Origin: Prochlorococcus marinus str. MIT 9302
Lineage (GTDB): Bacteria; Cyanobacteriota; Cyanobacteriia; PCC-6307; Cyanobiaceae
Length of the DNA: 64,000 bases
NCBI RefSeq assembly: GCF_000759975.1
Contig: NZ_JNAM01000011.1
Coordinates: forward strand, 124,001-188,000
Direction: 5' to 3'
The translations under genes were made by a program, and so were the position numbers. Below, in pieces: positions 1 to 8,997 of the stretch. The first letter of the stretch is position 1; the number at the start of each line of letters is the position of its first letter. The notes below the pieces were generated by a model that saw only the letters and a program-made list of their open reading frames with translations, did no database searches and was not told where the DNA came from.

Positions 1-449
1 TTGAATACCCTTCAAAAGAATGGGAGAAAGGGATGAGAGATTTAATAGAAAGAAGAGGTTTATTGCTTAAGACTGAATCTAGAGTAGGACTTAGTAGTGA
101 TTTTATCGCAGCGCATTTATTAGAAAAAAATATAAAAGTATACGAACAGATTCTAAATTTAGCAGAGGAATTAGACATCACGGATTCAAGATTTAATGAA
201 CAAAAACTAATTGAATTATTGGTGGAATCATCCAAAATCTCAAAAGCGACTAAGGTGAGAACTAGGCTAGTTGAAGAATTAGAGACTTCACTAAATAACG
301 CAGGTGCAATTTATACAAAACAATTAGGAGCAGGTGGCGGTGGATTTATTTTTTGTCTATTTGAAAAAGAGCCTAATGAAATTCCACCTAATCTCAAAAA
401 ATTAATGCTGAAGCCTAAGATATGTAGAGATGGATTGAGGATCCTATAA
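1..449 (+). CDS. hddA: GHMP-family sugar kinase, C-terminal part (likely D-glycero-alpha-D-manno-heptose-7-phosphate kinase, HddA)
   Basis: The reading frame is already open at base 3 and stops at 447-449, so the gene begins left of the window and only about 148 C-terminal residues are seen. The visible part carries the glycine-rich GHMP-kinase C-terminal signature (LGAGGGGF, around nt 325-350), which fits a heptose 1-kinase of the HddA type. Kinases of this family phosphorylate C1 of heptose 7-phosphate on the way to GDP-heptose. The next gene abuts without a gap and carries the two later steps of that pathway, which supports the assignment. Other GHMP sugar kinases cannot be excluded without the N-terminus. 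Confidence 0.72.
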   Translation, partial: EYPSKEWEKGMRDLIERRGLLLKTESRVGLSSDFIAAHLLEKNIKVYEQILNLAEELDITDSRFNEQKLIELLVESSKISKATKVRTRLVEELETSLNNAGAIYTKQLGAGGGGFIFCLFEKEPNEIPPNLKKLMLKPKICRDGLRIL

Positions 450-1706
450 GTGCTTAATACAGCATTATTGCCTGTTGGAGGTAAAGGGACAAGAATGAGG
501 GGATTTTCAAAAATCCCAAAATTACTTATTAAATTAAATGGCAAACCACTAATTGACTATACATTTGAAAAACTTGCGAAATATGGAATCAAACAGATAT
601 TTATAATTTCTAATGAAGGTAATAAAGAGATAGAAAATCACTGTTTGAAGGTATGCAGTAAATTGAATATAAAATTAAATGTATTGACTGAAGTTAAGTT
701 AAAGGGAAATTTTGGTGGAATTCTCGAAAATACAATAAATTTACCTGAAGAGTTTATTGTTGTTTATCCTGACTTGATATGGGATTGTAATCTGGAAAAA
801 ATTTATCATCAACATCTCAAATCTCAATCATTGGTAACTTTGGTAGTAAGAAGAACTGAGCATCCTGAAGATTCAGATACAGTGAAGCTGTGCCCTTTAT
901 TTAATGTAAAAACTTTATTTTCGAAAGTTACAAGATCTAAAAATATTACTTATGAAAAGAATGATCTTTTTGGAGCTACAGGAATCTACATTATGAATAA
1001 AAAATATCTTTTAAATTCGATGAATTTGAAATTTGATTCAGATGAAATTGACCTTTTTGAATCAATAGAGAAAAATCAAGAAAAATCAATAGTTAATATA
1101 TCTGGATACGTAACAAGTGAATATATTAGAGATTGTGGAACACCAGAAAGATTCAAAAAGGTTTCAAATGAGATAATTTCAAAAAAAATTTATTCCAGAA
1201 ATTATGAAAGAGCTCAAAAAATTCTTTTTTTAGATCGAGATGGGACTCTAATCAGAAATGATAAAAAGATCTATATAACATCCCCCGAAGAAGTTTTTTT
1301 AAATGAAGCGATTTTAGACATTTATAAAAAATATACCTCTGAAGGTTTTCTCCCAGTAGTGGTGACTAATCAACCTCAAATTGCTCATGGAAAATTAAGT
1401 TTGAACACCTTAGATAGAATTCACTGCAAAATTCAGGACTTATTAACAGCAAGAAACCTTGAAAAAATTTTTCAATTTCTCATTTGCCCACATCACCCCC
1501 ATGCTGGCTATAAAGAAGAGATTCCTTTCCTGAAATTTACTTGTGAATGCAGAAAACCTGAAATTGGGATGTTCAACTTCTTAGAGAAAAAATTCACAAT
1601 TGATCGTGATCAAAGTCTAATGATTGGCGATTCAAAAGCTGATGAAGGATTTGCAAATAATTGTGGGTTAAGATACTTAGACGTAAAAATTTTCAATAAT
1701 AAATGA
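450..1706 (+). CDS. hddC-gmhB: Fusion of heptose-1-phosphate guanylyltransferase (HddC-like) and heptose-1,7-bisphosphate phosphatase (GmhB-like)
   Basis: The protein has 418 aa in two domains. Residues 1 to about 240 are a nucleotidyltransferase with the early GGKGTRMR loop and a later PDLIWD segment. Residues about 258-418 are a HAD phosphatase with motif I FLDRDGTL, a GmhB-type zinc loop (CPHHPH followed by CEC, about residues 347-371) and the late MIGDSKAD acid motif. Established roles are removal of the 7-phosphate from heptose 1,7-bisphosphate and transfer of GMP to heptose 1-phosphate, so one protein would cover two steps to GDP-heptose. The GTG start follows the upstream stop directly, with a GAGG Shine-Dalgarno element about 8 nt before it. 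Exact sugar specificity is inferred. Confidence 0.82.
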   Translation: MLNTALLPVGGKGTRMRGFSKIPKLLIKLNGKPLIDYTFEKLAKYGIKQIFIISNEGNKEIENHCLKVCSKLNIKLNVLTEVKLKGNFGGILENTINLPEEFIVVYPDLIWDCNLEKIYHQHLKSQSLVTLVVRRTEHPEDSDTVKLCPLFNVKTLFSKVTRSKNITYEKNDLFGATGIYIMNKKYLLNSMNLKFDSDEIDLFESIEKNQEKSIVNISGYVTSEYIRDCGTPERFKKVSNEIISKKIYSRNYERAQKILFLDRDGTLIRNDKKIYITSPEEVFLNEAILDIYKKYTSEGFLPVVVTNQPQIAHGKLSLNTLDRIHCKIQDLLTARNLEKIFQFLICPHHPHAGYKEEIPFLKFTCECRKPEIGMFNFLEKKFTIDRDQSLMIGDSKADEGFANNCGLRYLDVKIFNNK

Positions 1707-3391
1707 AGAAACCTCTTTTAATTATTTATGGTAAAAATGAATTAGATATCTCAAAATATGGTGAAGCTTATATATATAAATTATCTTCATTAAAAATAAA
1801 AAGTAGTTATAGATTTAAGGTATTAAATAATCCTTCAAAATTAGATGAGATTGCAGAAAATGAAAAAAAATCATACATCAATTGGATTTATTCAATCGGA
1901 AATATGCCAATTTATAGAAAAGTAAGTGATTTAATTAATTTTGATCTTTTTTTATTAGGCGATTTAGCTTCTATGCGTAATGAAATATATCAAACCTTTA
2001 ATGCATTATGTAATATAAAATATTTAAAAATATTGAAAAAAGAATACAAACCTTCTTCAATTGAATTAATAAACCTTCCAATAGAATATGAAAAATTAAT
2101 TTATCATAATCTCATTAAGAAATATTATTTATTAAATAATATTCATTTGACATTTAAATCTACATTAAAGAAATTATTTTTATTAAATAAAGTTATTATA
2201 AAAATTATAATTTTCTCAATTAAAAATATAATTTATAATCTTATAATAAATTTTATTCCTTATAAAAATTTTAGATATAATAATAAACTTAACTTATATC
2301 TTACTAGATTTCCTTTGCATTTTAATAATTCAAATAAAGAAGAAAAGTATAGTTTTATGTTTGACCAAGATTGTAATAATAATGTTTATTTAATTGATAT
2401 CATTTCAGATGGTGTGCACCAAAATTTAAGTTTGTTTGAGTGTTTAAGATCAATAAAAAGACTTTTAAAATTAAATTCAAAGTTTATTTTGCTTGATAAA
2501 TTTATAAATTTTTACGACTATATTTTAATATTCATGAAAATGCCTTTAATCTTTATAACTTATATATTTTTAATAAATAAAAATTACTCTTATAAGAATA
2601 TAAATTTATCATTTTCAATTCATATCGAACAAATTTACTCTTTGTCTAAAAATATAAGATTATTATTTTTATCTCCAAAAATAGAAAGAATTTCTAAAAA
2701 CAAATTTTCAAAAAATATAATATATACTATATTCGAATACCCATATGGAAGACTTGTTTCTTACTTTTTTAATAATTCAGGATTTATAAAAACTATAGGA
2801 ATGCAACATGGTCCATCATCAACCAGAAAGCTTTACCATTATTCGAAATTAAGTAATAAAAATAGTGACTATTTTCCAAGTCAAATATTAAGTGAAGACT
2901 ATTATTCTATGCAAATATATAAAGAATCTAAATATAAAAATATTAGTATTATGAAGAAAATTCCAAGATTAGATTATTTATCTAATTTCAAAGGTTCCAT
3001 TGAAAATAAATATAATTTGATTTTTGGAGGACTTCATGATTCAAACAGTATTCTTATTGAACTTGAAGAATATATAAAGTCTACAAATATCAAGTTTATT
3101 TTTAAACCTCACCCTCGTAGTAACTTGAGCAATGAAACCAAAAGTCTCATAGAAGGACTAGATAACTTAGAAACTACAAATGAACACTTTATAAATCTTC
3201 TTAGACAATGTAATAGTGTTTTTTGTACCTACACGTCAATTGGTTATGAAGCAATTTTACTAAACTTTGATGTAAAGATAATTGATCTTCCCGGTTCAGT
3301 AAATCTCTCGCAGTTGGCAGACATTAAATTTATAAAAAGTGAAAAAATATCTAATAAAATAGAGTTTATTTCAAGAAAAAGTCTTAATTAG
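1703..3391 (+). CDS. Putative GT-B-like surface polysaccharide glycosyltransferase
   Basis: This 562-aa protein is very rich in Ile, Asn, Lys and Tyr, and its DNA is visibly more A/T-rich than the neighbours. I do not recognise the family with certainty. The C-terminal half has a GMQHGPS motif (about residue 366), FKPHPR (about 467) and a TSIGYEA segment (about 511). This layout is common in capsule and O-antigen GT-B transferases, where the QHG and KPHP loops line the nucleotide-sugar site. Hydrophobic stretches lie near residues 155-185 and 270-295. The start overlaps the preceding stop by 4 nt, so it is probably translated with the heptose genes and may transfer the heptose. The specific function is inferred. 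Confidence 0.5.
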   Translation: MKKPLLIIYGKNELDISKYGEAYIYKLSSLKIKSSYRFKVLNNPSKLDEIAENEKKSYINWIYSIGNMPIYRKVSDLINFDLFLLGDLASMRNEIYQTFNALCNIKYLKILKKEYKPSSIELINLPIEYEKLIYHNLIKKYYLLNNIHLTFKSTLKKLFLLNKVIIKIIIFSIKNIIYNLIINFIPYKNFRYNNKLNLYLTRFPLHFNNSNKEEKYSFMFDQDCNNNVYLIDIISDGVHQNLSLFECLRSIKRLLKLNSKFILLDKFINFYDYILIFMKMPLIFITYIFLINKNYSYKNINLSFSIHIEQIYSLSKNIRLLFLSPKIERISKNKFSKNIIYTIFEYPYGRLVSYFFNNSGFIKTIGMQHGPSSTRKLYHYSKLSNKNSDYFPSQILSEDYYSMQIYKESKYKNISIMKKIPRLDYLSNFKGSIENKYNLIFGGLHDSNSILIELEEYIKSTNIKFIFKPHPRSNLSNETKSLIEGLDNLETTNEHFINLLRQCNSVFCTYTSIGYEAILLNFDVKIIDLPGSVNLSQLADIKFIKSEKISNKIEFISRKSLN

Positions 3392-3411
3392 TTTCTAAGC
3401 TATTAAATCTT

Positions 3412-4452
3412 TTAGTTTTTAAAAAATTTCAAATATAAGGCTAAGTTATTTTTCCTACTAAATTTATTTGGCAAAAGGTTCTTTCTAAATTCTCTTGATC
3501 TTGATTGTGATGCTTTTTGCAACATCAATTCGGGCAGTTTAGAGTCATCATTAAAAAGGCTTATGTTTTCTCCACATTTAAGTTCTCTGTTACCATCAAC
3601 ATCTCTTAAAATTGAAGGGATCCCAAGATATAAGGCTTCTAAGCAAGATCTTGGAGTACCTTCTGAATACGAAGGAAGGACAAATACATCGGCACTGCTT
3701 AGAATCTCGTATGGCGAATCTATGAATCCATGCATTGAAATATTTGATTCAATGCCCATTTTAGATATAAAATTTTTTATTTTAGCGCTCAAAGGACCAT
3801 CTCCCAATATATGTAAATAAGCATTTTTAACGGATAAAACTTTGCTAAAGGCTTCTAATAATTCCATTATTCCTTTCCTTTCTATAAGTCTTCCTATAAA
3901 TATAAAAGTTGCTCTTTGGGATTTAATGATTTTTGGTTTAAAAAATTTATCCAAATGACCTTCATCTATAAAGTTATAAATAAGGATGGGTTTTTTTCTT
4001 GAAAACCTCTCCACTTGACCATACATTTTTCTGTTCATAACGATTGAATAATCGAATAATTTCTGAATTAAATAATGAAAAAGAGCTATTAAATTACCAG
4101 CGATAGGATATTCCCTATAATTCATAAAGAAATTTCCTCTAATGCTTGAAAATTTCTTCAATTTAGAATTCAATAAAATGTTAGTTATGTCAGCAGATAA
4201 ACAAATTGACAATACCTTAACATTTTTCTTTCGAGCACAATACTTGTTGATAAAGAGAATTTTATTTATAAAGTTTTTATCCCAAAGACTAATAATATTT
4301 ATTTGATCAACAAATAGACTCGAGACATTTTTTTTACCTTTTAAAGAGATTAATGTTACATTCATATGGCTTTTCAATAAGTTACAAATTGCAAAAGCTC
4401 CTTTTACAGGACCAGTTAAATCTAATGAGGGAACTATTATTACTAACTCCAT
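3412..4452 (-). CDS. Glycosyltransferase family 4 (GT-B)
   Basis: The 346-aa protein has a GT4 C-terminal domain: FIGRLIERKG (about residue 190), LGDGPL (about 216), then PSYSEGTPRSCLEAL (about 257-271), the acid-rich loop that binds the nucleotide-sugar diphosphate. The N-terminus begins with the VPSLDLTGP loop typical of acceptor binding. Family members move a hexose or similar sugar from an NDP donor to a growing glycan at the inner membrane face. It converges on the gene ending at 3391 with 20 nt between them and diverges from the SIS gene. Donor and acceptor are unknown. Confidence 0.8.
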   Translation of the reverse strand: MELVIIVPSLDLTGPVKGAFAICNLLKSHMNVTLISLKGKKNVSSLFVDQINIISLWDKNFINKILFINKYCARKKNVKVLSICLSADITNILLNSKLKKFSSIRGNFFMNYREYPIAGNLIALFHYLIQKLFDYSIVMNRKMYGQVERFSRKKPILIYNFIDEGHLDKFFKPKIIKSQRATFIFIGRLIERKGIMELLEAFSKVLSVKNAYLHILGDGPLSAKIKNFISKMGIESNISMHGFIDSPYEILSSADVFVLPSYSEGTPRSCLEALYLGIPSILRDVDGNRELKCGENISLFNDDSKLPELMLQKASQSRSREFRKNLLPNKFSRKNNLALYLKFFKN

Positions 4453-4586
4453 AAATTAAAATCTTCGTAGAAAAATCTCACTGTTTTATTTTATGTTATT
4501 TTTTTAAGGTTTAAATATTAATTAAAAGATAAATTACCAAAAATTTGAAAAAAAATTTTATTTAGATTATTATAAAATAAAAAAAT

Positions 4587-5198
4587 TTGGAAAAAATCAA
4601 AACTAAAATAAAACCTATTCCTGGTTTCGCTAACTTTCAAGAAAAATTTAATACTGTTATAAACACAGAAACTTGGGAGAAATGCCAACTTGATTTTAAT
4701 TCTTCTAACAGAATACTTGCAGTTGGAAATGGAGGTAATTTAGCGGTTTGTGATCATGGTGCAATTGACATTGCAAGGTTAACAAATAAATCTGCTACTG
4801 CTCCTGGTAGTGGAATATTGGCAAGTAGTCTAATAAATGATGTTTCTCATAATGCATGGGTAAAAAATTGGCTATCAATTATGACTAGAGGTTTCGATCA
4901 ATCTCATCTTAATCAAACCATGCTTATAGGTGTTTCAAGCTCTGGTTACTCTAAGAATATTTGTCTTGCTCTAGATCATGCTCTGAGTTTAGGTTGTAAA
5001 GCGACACTTATTTCTGCCCAAAAACCTCATATTGAAGGGGAGTATAATACTGTCATTTTGGATGTAGACGAATACCATACAAGCGAAGTACTTACATTGA
5101 CATTGTTTTATCAATTAATTCACGGTGCAAATTTTACTTGTCCTACAATAACCGAGTCCGTTAAGAGAAATGTAATAGATGATTACACACGAGAATAA
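4587..5198 (+). CDS. gmhA: SIS-domain sugar isomerase, GmhA-like (sedoheptulose-7-phosphate isomerase)
   Basis: The protein has 203 aa. AVGNGGNLAVCDHGAIDIAR (about residues 45-64) matches the GmhA phosphate-binding GNGGSA-type motif, and a second SIS segment (GVSSSGYSKN, about 112) follows. GmhA turns sedoheptulose 7-phosphate into heptose 7-phosphate, the substrate of the kinase at the left edge, so the four-enzyme GDP-heptose route is nearly complete though split by a reverse-strand glycosyltransferase. The first in-frame ATG lies far inside the domain, so the TTG at 4587 is taken as start; no strong ribosome binding site precedes it. Another SIS sugar isomerase remains possible. Confidence 0.7.
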   Translation: MEKIKTKIKPIPGFANFQEKFNTVINTETWEKCQLDFNSSNRILAVGNGGNLAVCDHGAIDIARLTNKSATAPGSGILASSLINDVSHNAWVKNWLSIMTRGFDQSHLNQTMLIGVSSSGYSKNICLALDHALSLGCKATLISAQKPHIEGEYNTVILDVDEYHTSEVLTLTLFYQLIHGANFTCPTITESVKRNVIDDYTRE

Positions 5199-5871
5199 TA
5201 TTCAAAATTATTTAATTAAGTACAAAACAATTTTTTGGGATTTTGATGGAGTTATAAAAGATTCAGTTTTGATAAAGGGCGAAGCTTATAAAAAAACTTT
5301 TAAAAAATTTGGCTTTAATACAACAAATAAGATAATGATGCACCACTTAGATAATGGAGGAGTATCAAGGTTTAAAAAAATTCCATTATATTTAAGTTGG
5401 ACAGACGAGATAATTACTAAAGAGAAGATAAGTCTTTATTTAGAAGAATTTTCTAATAATTCGATAAATCTAGTAATAGATTGCAAACCCATTCCTGGAG
5501 CATTCGAAATGGTAAAATTTTTATCATTAAATTCACTTAATATTCTAGTAACTGCTACGCCTGAAAAAGATATTGATAAAATTTTAAACAAAATTTCTTT
5601 AAAAAATTATTTTCATAAAATATATGGAGCTGAAATGGATAAATATGCTGTGGTCAAAGAAGTATTGTCAAATTCATCAAATAAAATTAATGACTTTATT
5701 TTTATAGGAGATTCCGAAATTGATGTAAAAGCAGCAATTTCAAATAAGGTTCCCTTTTTATTGAAAGTTGGTAAGGATAATTTAGAATTAGCAAAAGATT
5801 ATAAATTACCTTTTATTAGAAATTTCAAATCAAATACTAAAGTTGACTTCTCCTTCACAGAAGTTGATTAA
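5179..5871 (+). CDS. HAD-superfamily phosphatase
   Basis: This 230-aa protein has all core HAD motifs: nucleophile DFDGV (Asp21, Asp23), a Thr motif II in the LVTATPEKD segment, and a late GDSEIDVKAA acid motif (about residues 177-186). The helical cap between them resembles phosphoglycolate-phosphatase and beta-phosphoglucomutase relatives. It overlaps the SIS gene by 20 nt and the PseG gene by 1 nt, so the three are probably co-translated. In this context it likely dephosphorylates a sugar phosphate, for instance of a heptose or nonulosonic acid. The substrate cannot be read from sequence. Confidence 0.7.
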   Translation: MITHENNIQNYLIKYKTIFWDFDGVIKDSVLIKGEAYKKTFKKFGFNTTNKIMMHHLDNGGVSRFKKIPLYLSWTDEIITKEKISLYLEEFSNNSINLVIDCKPIPGAFEMVKFLSLNSLNILVTATPEKDIDKILNKISLKNYFHKIYGAEMDKYAVVKEVLSNSSNKINDFIFIGDSEIDVKAAISNKVPFLLKVGKDNLELAKDYKLPFIRNFKSNTKVDFSFTEVD

Positions 5872-7409
5872 TGAATAGTTTGGTTTTCAGAGTTGATTCT
5901 TCAATAGAAATTGGTACTGGACATTTATATAGATGCCTTAATCTTGCAAGATCCTTCAGCTCATCAAATTTAAAGATTTTTTTTGTTTGCAGAAATCATA
6001 ATGGAAATCTTATTGATTTAATTAAAAATGAGTTCCAAGTTTTAACATTAGCAGAAAAGAAAATTAAAAAAAGTGAGGATTATCCATACTTGCACTGGTT
6101 AGGATGTAGTCAAATTGAAGATGCAAATGATACATTAAGAATATTGGAAGAAAACAATATCAATCCATCATTTTTGATTATTGATCACTACGGGATTGAC
6201 GAAGAATGGGAAAACTTTTTAATTAAAAAATACTCGAAACACAATGACTTTAAATTAGTAGTCATAGATGATTTATATAATCGTAATCATATTTGCGATT
6301 TATTATTAGATCAAAATATTATTGAAGAAAGTAACCCATATATATCAAAAACATCCCCCAGAACAAATTTTATATTTGGACCTTACTTTGCAATCCTTTC
6401 TAAAGAATATATTCACAAAAAAAATTTTATAAAAAACAAAAATTCTTTAAAAAGAGTTTTAATCTTTTTTAGCGGAGTAGATAAAAATAACCTTACTTTA
6501 AAATTAGCGAATTTATTATGTGACAAAAAATTTAAAAATCTTACTGTAGATATTGTTGTAGGTATTAAAAATAAAAAATTGAACGATATTAAAAAAATTT
6601 CAAAAGGAAGAAAGAATTTCAAACTTCATATACAAATTAAAACTTTAACTAATTTGATGCTTAAAGCAGATCTTGCCGTAGGAGGTGGAGGTATAAATTC
6701 TTGGGAAAGAGAATGTATGAAGTTGCCTACTTTATTAATTAGCTTGAGTCAACATCAAATTAATTTGTCTAATTCTTTAAAAAAATTTGGCAAAGTTAAT
6801 TACTTGGGACATTTTGATAAAGTAGATGAAAAAAAAATATCTTGCGAAATCCTGAATGAAGTAAAAAACTTTAGTTTAAATAAAAAAAAAGGAATATTCA
6901 TAGATGGATATGGAGCAAAAAGGATTGTTATTTTATTAAATGGATTGAACTTACCATTAAAATTTAGAAGAATAAGAGAATTTGATCATTCTCTTCTTAG
7001 ATTTTGGGTAGATAAGTTTACGAACATTAATTCTCTAGAACAAATTCTTCGCAAAAATGATGAAGAAAGATTTCTAGTAAATAATATTGATAATTGTCCT
7101 ATTTACTTCATAAGTTTTGACTCTGAATCAATTGTTAATTTAGAAATTAAAATATTATTTGACTCTTACTTAGTTAATGAAAATAATATTCAGCTCATTC
7201 TCAAAACTTCTCTACAAAAAGTAATTAGTAAAAAGATAAAATTTAAATTAATAAAAATTTCCATAATAAACAATTTATGCAAAAAGAAATTCAGAGAGCT
7301 AGATTTATTTTTTTCGAGACTTGATTTTATGACTTATGGTGAAAACACATTTTTAAATAAAAATTGCAACTATCTCCAATTAAAAAATCTTTTAAAGAGA
7401 ATTATTTAA
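5871..7409 (+). CDS. pseG: PseG-like UDP-sugar hydrolase with a C-terminal extension resembling a degenerate GNAT domain
   Basis: Residues 1 to about 350 match PseG, which removes UDP from UDP-2,4-diacetamido-2,4,6-trideoxy-beta-L-altrose in pseudaminic acid synthesis. The start has FRVDSSIEIGTGHLYRCL with the conserved His18, and the VGGGGINSWE loop lies near residue 270. Residues about 362-512 begin LKFRRIREFDHSLLRFW, like the start of the N-acetyltransferase PseH that is fused to PseG in some bacteria. The later part lacks a clear acetyl-CoA loop and looks diverged. Length is 512 aa, against roughly 270-350 for PseG alone. It follows the HAD gene with a 1-nt overlap. Confidence 0.72.
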   Translation: MNSLVFRVDSSIEIGTGHLYRCLNLARSFSSSNLKIFFVCRNHNGNLIDLIKNEFQVLTLAEKKIKKSEDYPYLHWLGCSQIEDANDTLRILEENNINPSFLIIDHYGIDEEWENFLIKKYSKHNDFKLVVIDDLYNRNHICDLLLDQNIIEESNPYISKTSPRTNFIFGPYFAILSKEYIHKKNFIKNKNSLKRVLIFFSGVDKNNLTLKLANLLCDKKFKNLTVDIVVGIKNKKLNDIKKISKGRKNFKLHIQIKTLTNLMLKADLAVGGGGINSWERECMKLPTLLISLSQHQINLSNSLKKFGKVNYLGHFDKVDEKKISCEILNEVKNFSLNKKKGIFIDGYGAKRIVILLNGLNLPLKFRRIREFDHSLLRFWVDKFTNINSLEQILRKNDEERFLVNNIDNCPIYFISFDSESIVNLEIKILFDSYLVNENNIQLILKTSLQKVISKKIKFKLIKISIINNLCKKKFRELDLFFSRLDFMTYGENTFLNKNCNYLQLKNLLKRII

Positions 7410-7435
7410 AAAAGGATAATTTTTGTAAATTATAT

Positions 7436-8134
7436 TTAGATATCTCCAGCTAAACGCATATTTAATAGTAATTCAGCTATTTTTAAATCTTCTTTTGTAT
7501 GAATATCAACGGCTGTTAAAAAATCATTATTTTCCAACACCTTAACATTATTTCCTATTCTTCTTCCCTCTCTCCATATGTGAGATCTAGAAACACAGCA
7601 TAAACCCGTATCTTCGCGGACAATGTATCTTCTTATTTGTCTTGATGAATAATTTGCCATCCAATCTTTCAGTCTTTCCCATTTACCATTTTCGTTTTTT
7701 TGCCAGAAATTTTTATGAGTTTTATGACCCGAAAAAACACTTTCTATTTTATTATCGTTAACCATTATTTCTATTGCTTCATCAATCCATTCAGGCTTTC
7801 TAAAAATGTCAGTACAAGTTAAAAACACGCATAAGTCTACTTTACTATGAAGTTTTTCATACTCTTCCAAAGCATGTTTCAATGTATCTTCAGTAGTTGC
7901 TAAATCACCAGAGATACTTTCTGGTCTCAAGAATGGGATATTAGCTCCATATTCTTTTGCTACTTCTGCTATTTCTTTATCATCTGTAGTAACTACAACA
8001 TCATTTACATATTTACTTCTTAATGCATGTTGTACAGGCCATGCTATTAATGGTTTTCCAGCTAATAGCTTCAAATTTTTTCTCTTTAGACCTTTGGATC
8101 CTCCTCTTGCAGGAATAAATGTGACAATTTTCAT
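7436..8134 (-). CDS. neuA: CMP-sugar (acylneuraminate-type) cytidylyltransferase
   Basis: The 232-aa protein starts with the CTP-binding loop FIPARGGSKG (residues 6-15). It continues with VVVTTDDKEI and PFLRPESISGD, all standard for CMP-nonulosonate synthetases, which join a 2-keto-3-deoxy sugar acid to CMP in the cytoplasm. The C-terminal metal segment reads AVDIHTKEDL, where relatives usually have DIDT-x-ED, so one of the two usual Asp residues is His. It is the last gene of a six-gene minus-strand operon, 14 nt after the AroE-like gene. Because that operon makes its own DAHP-like ulosonate, the substrate may not be sialic acid; legionaminate or another ulosonate is open. Confidence 0.82.
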   Translation of the reverse strand: MKIVTFIPARGGSKGLKRKNLKLLAGKPLIAWPVQHALRSKYVNDVVVTTDDKEIAEVAKEYGANIPFLRPESISGDLATTEDTLKHALEEYEKLHSKVDLCVFLTCTDIFRKPEWIDEAIEIMVNDNKIESVFSGHKTHKNFWQKNENGKWERLKDWMANYSSRQIRRYIVREDTGLCCVSRSHIWREGRRIGNNVKVLENNDFLTAVDIHTKEDLKIAELLLNMRLAGDI

Positions 8135-8148
8135 GATTTAAAAAATAT

Positions 8149-8997
8149 CTAAGATGACATCATTTCAACAATTTTATTTTCGCTATAACTTACATTACTA
8201 GCCAATTTGAATGCTCTAGCAGCCTGAAGCAAATTCATTTCTAATCCATTTGTAAATGAGATATTATTTTTTTCAGCTAGATTAAGAAGCTCAGTTTGTG
8301 AGGGGTCATAAACAATATCATAAATATACTTTAAATTTGAATTGGATAAATTTCTGATAGGAGATTTTTTTATTAATTCTCCTGTTCCAAAAGTTGTACA
8401 ATTGACAAAAGTATCAAAGTTAAGTAATTCTTTTTCTATATCTTGCCATGGGATCCAATTCGCATTAATACTTTTACAAAAAAGACTATTATTTTTCCTT
8501 GAACTACAGATTACTTGAGTATCTTTTGGGAGGAAGTGAGACGAGAAATAGGAAGCTACTGCCTTGCCAGCACCACCTAAACCACCAATCAAAATTGATT
8601 TTGGGAATACATCTTTTTCTTTTACTAAATTTAAGAAAGATTTTAAAGCCGCAAATCCATCAGTATTTGTTGCCCTCAAACGATTATCGTTTGATCTATA
8701 TAAACAATTCACTGCGCCAATAGGTTGAGAAACTTTATCAATCATTTCAAAATCTAGAATCTTAAATATTGTTTCTTTGTATGGAAAAGCAATACATCCA
8801 CCTATAAATGAGCTATCTTCTTCGAGATTTTTTATTGTTCTTTCAACTTCTTCTTCACTCCCTATGTCTATGCAAATCATTTTTGTTTTTTGATTGAGAA
8901 ATGAAAATGCTTTATTCCATAATTTAGGAGACCTTGCACCTTTGCTTGGGTTAAGTCCTATGATTGCTGCGTATTTTTTAGACAATTTTTTCTCCAA
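8149..8997 (-). CDS. Shikimate-dehydrogenase-like NAD(P)-dependent oxidoreductase (AroE paralogue)
   Basis: The protein has 282 aa with the AroE fold. Catalytic Lys74 lies in FPYKE, Asn97 in GAVN, Asp113 in NTDG, the dinucleotide loop GGLGGAGKA at about 138-146, and Gln258 in the C-terminal GLEMNLLQA helix. The substrate-binding start, normally an HSLSP-x-x-HN pattern, reads GARSPKLWN, so one Ser and the His are changed while catalytic residues remain. Housekeeping AroE reduces 3-dehydroshikimate. This copy overlaps a DAHP-synthase-like gene by 20 nt inside a polysaccharide operon, so it more likely reduces a related keto-acid for a surface sugar. No other shikimate-pathway gene is present. 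Confidence 0.72.
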   Translation of the reverse strand: MEKKLSKKYAAIIGLNPSKGARSPKLWNKAFSFLNQKTKMICIDIGSEEEVERTIKNLEEDSSFIGGCIAFPYKETIFKILDFEMIDKVSQPIGAVNCLYRSNDNRLRATNTDGFAALKSFLNLVKEKDVFPKSILIGGLGGAGKAVASYFSSHFLPKDTQVICSSRKNNSLFCKSINANWIPWQDIEKELLNFDTFVNCTTFGTGELIKKSPIRNLSNSNLKYIYDIVYDPSQTELLNLAEKNNISFTNGLEMNLLQAARAFKLASNVSYSENKIVEMMSS

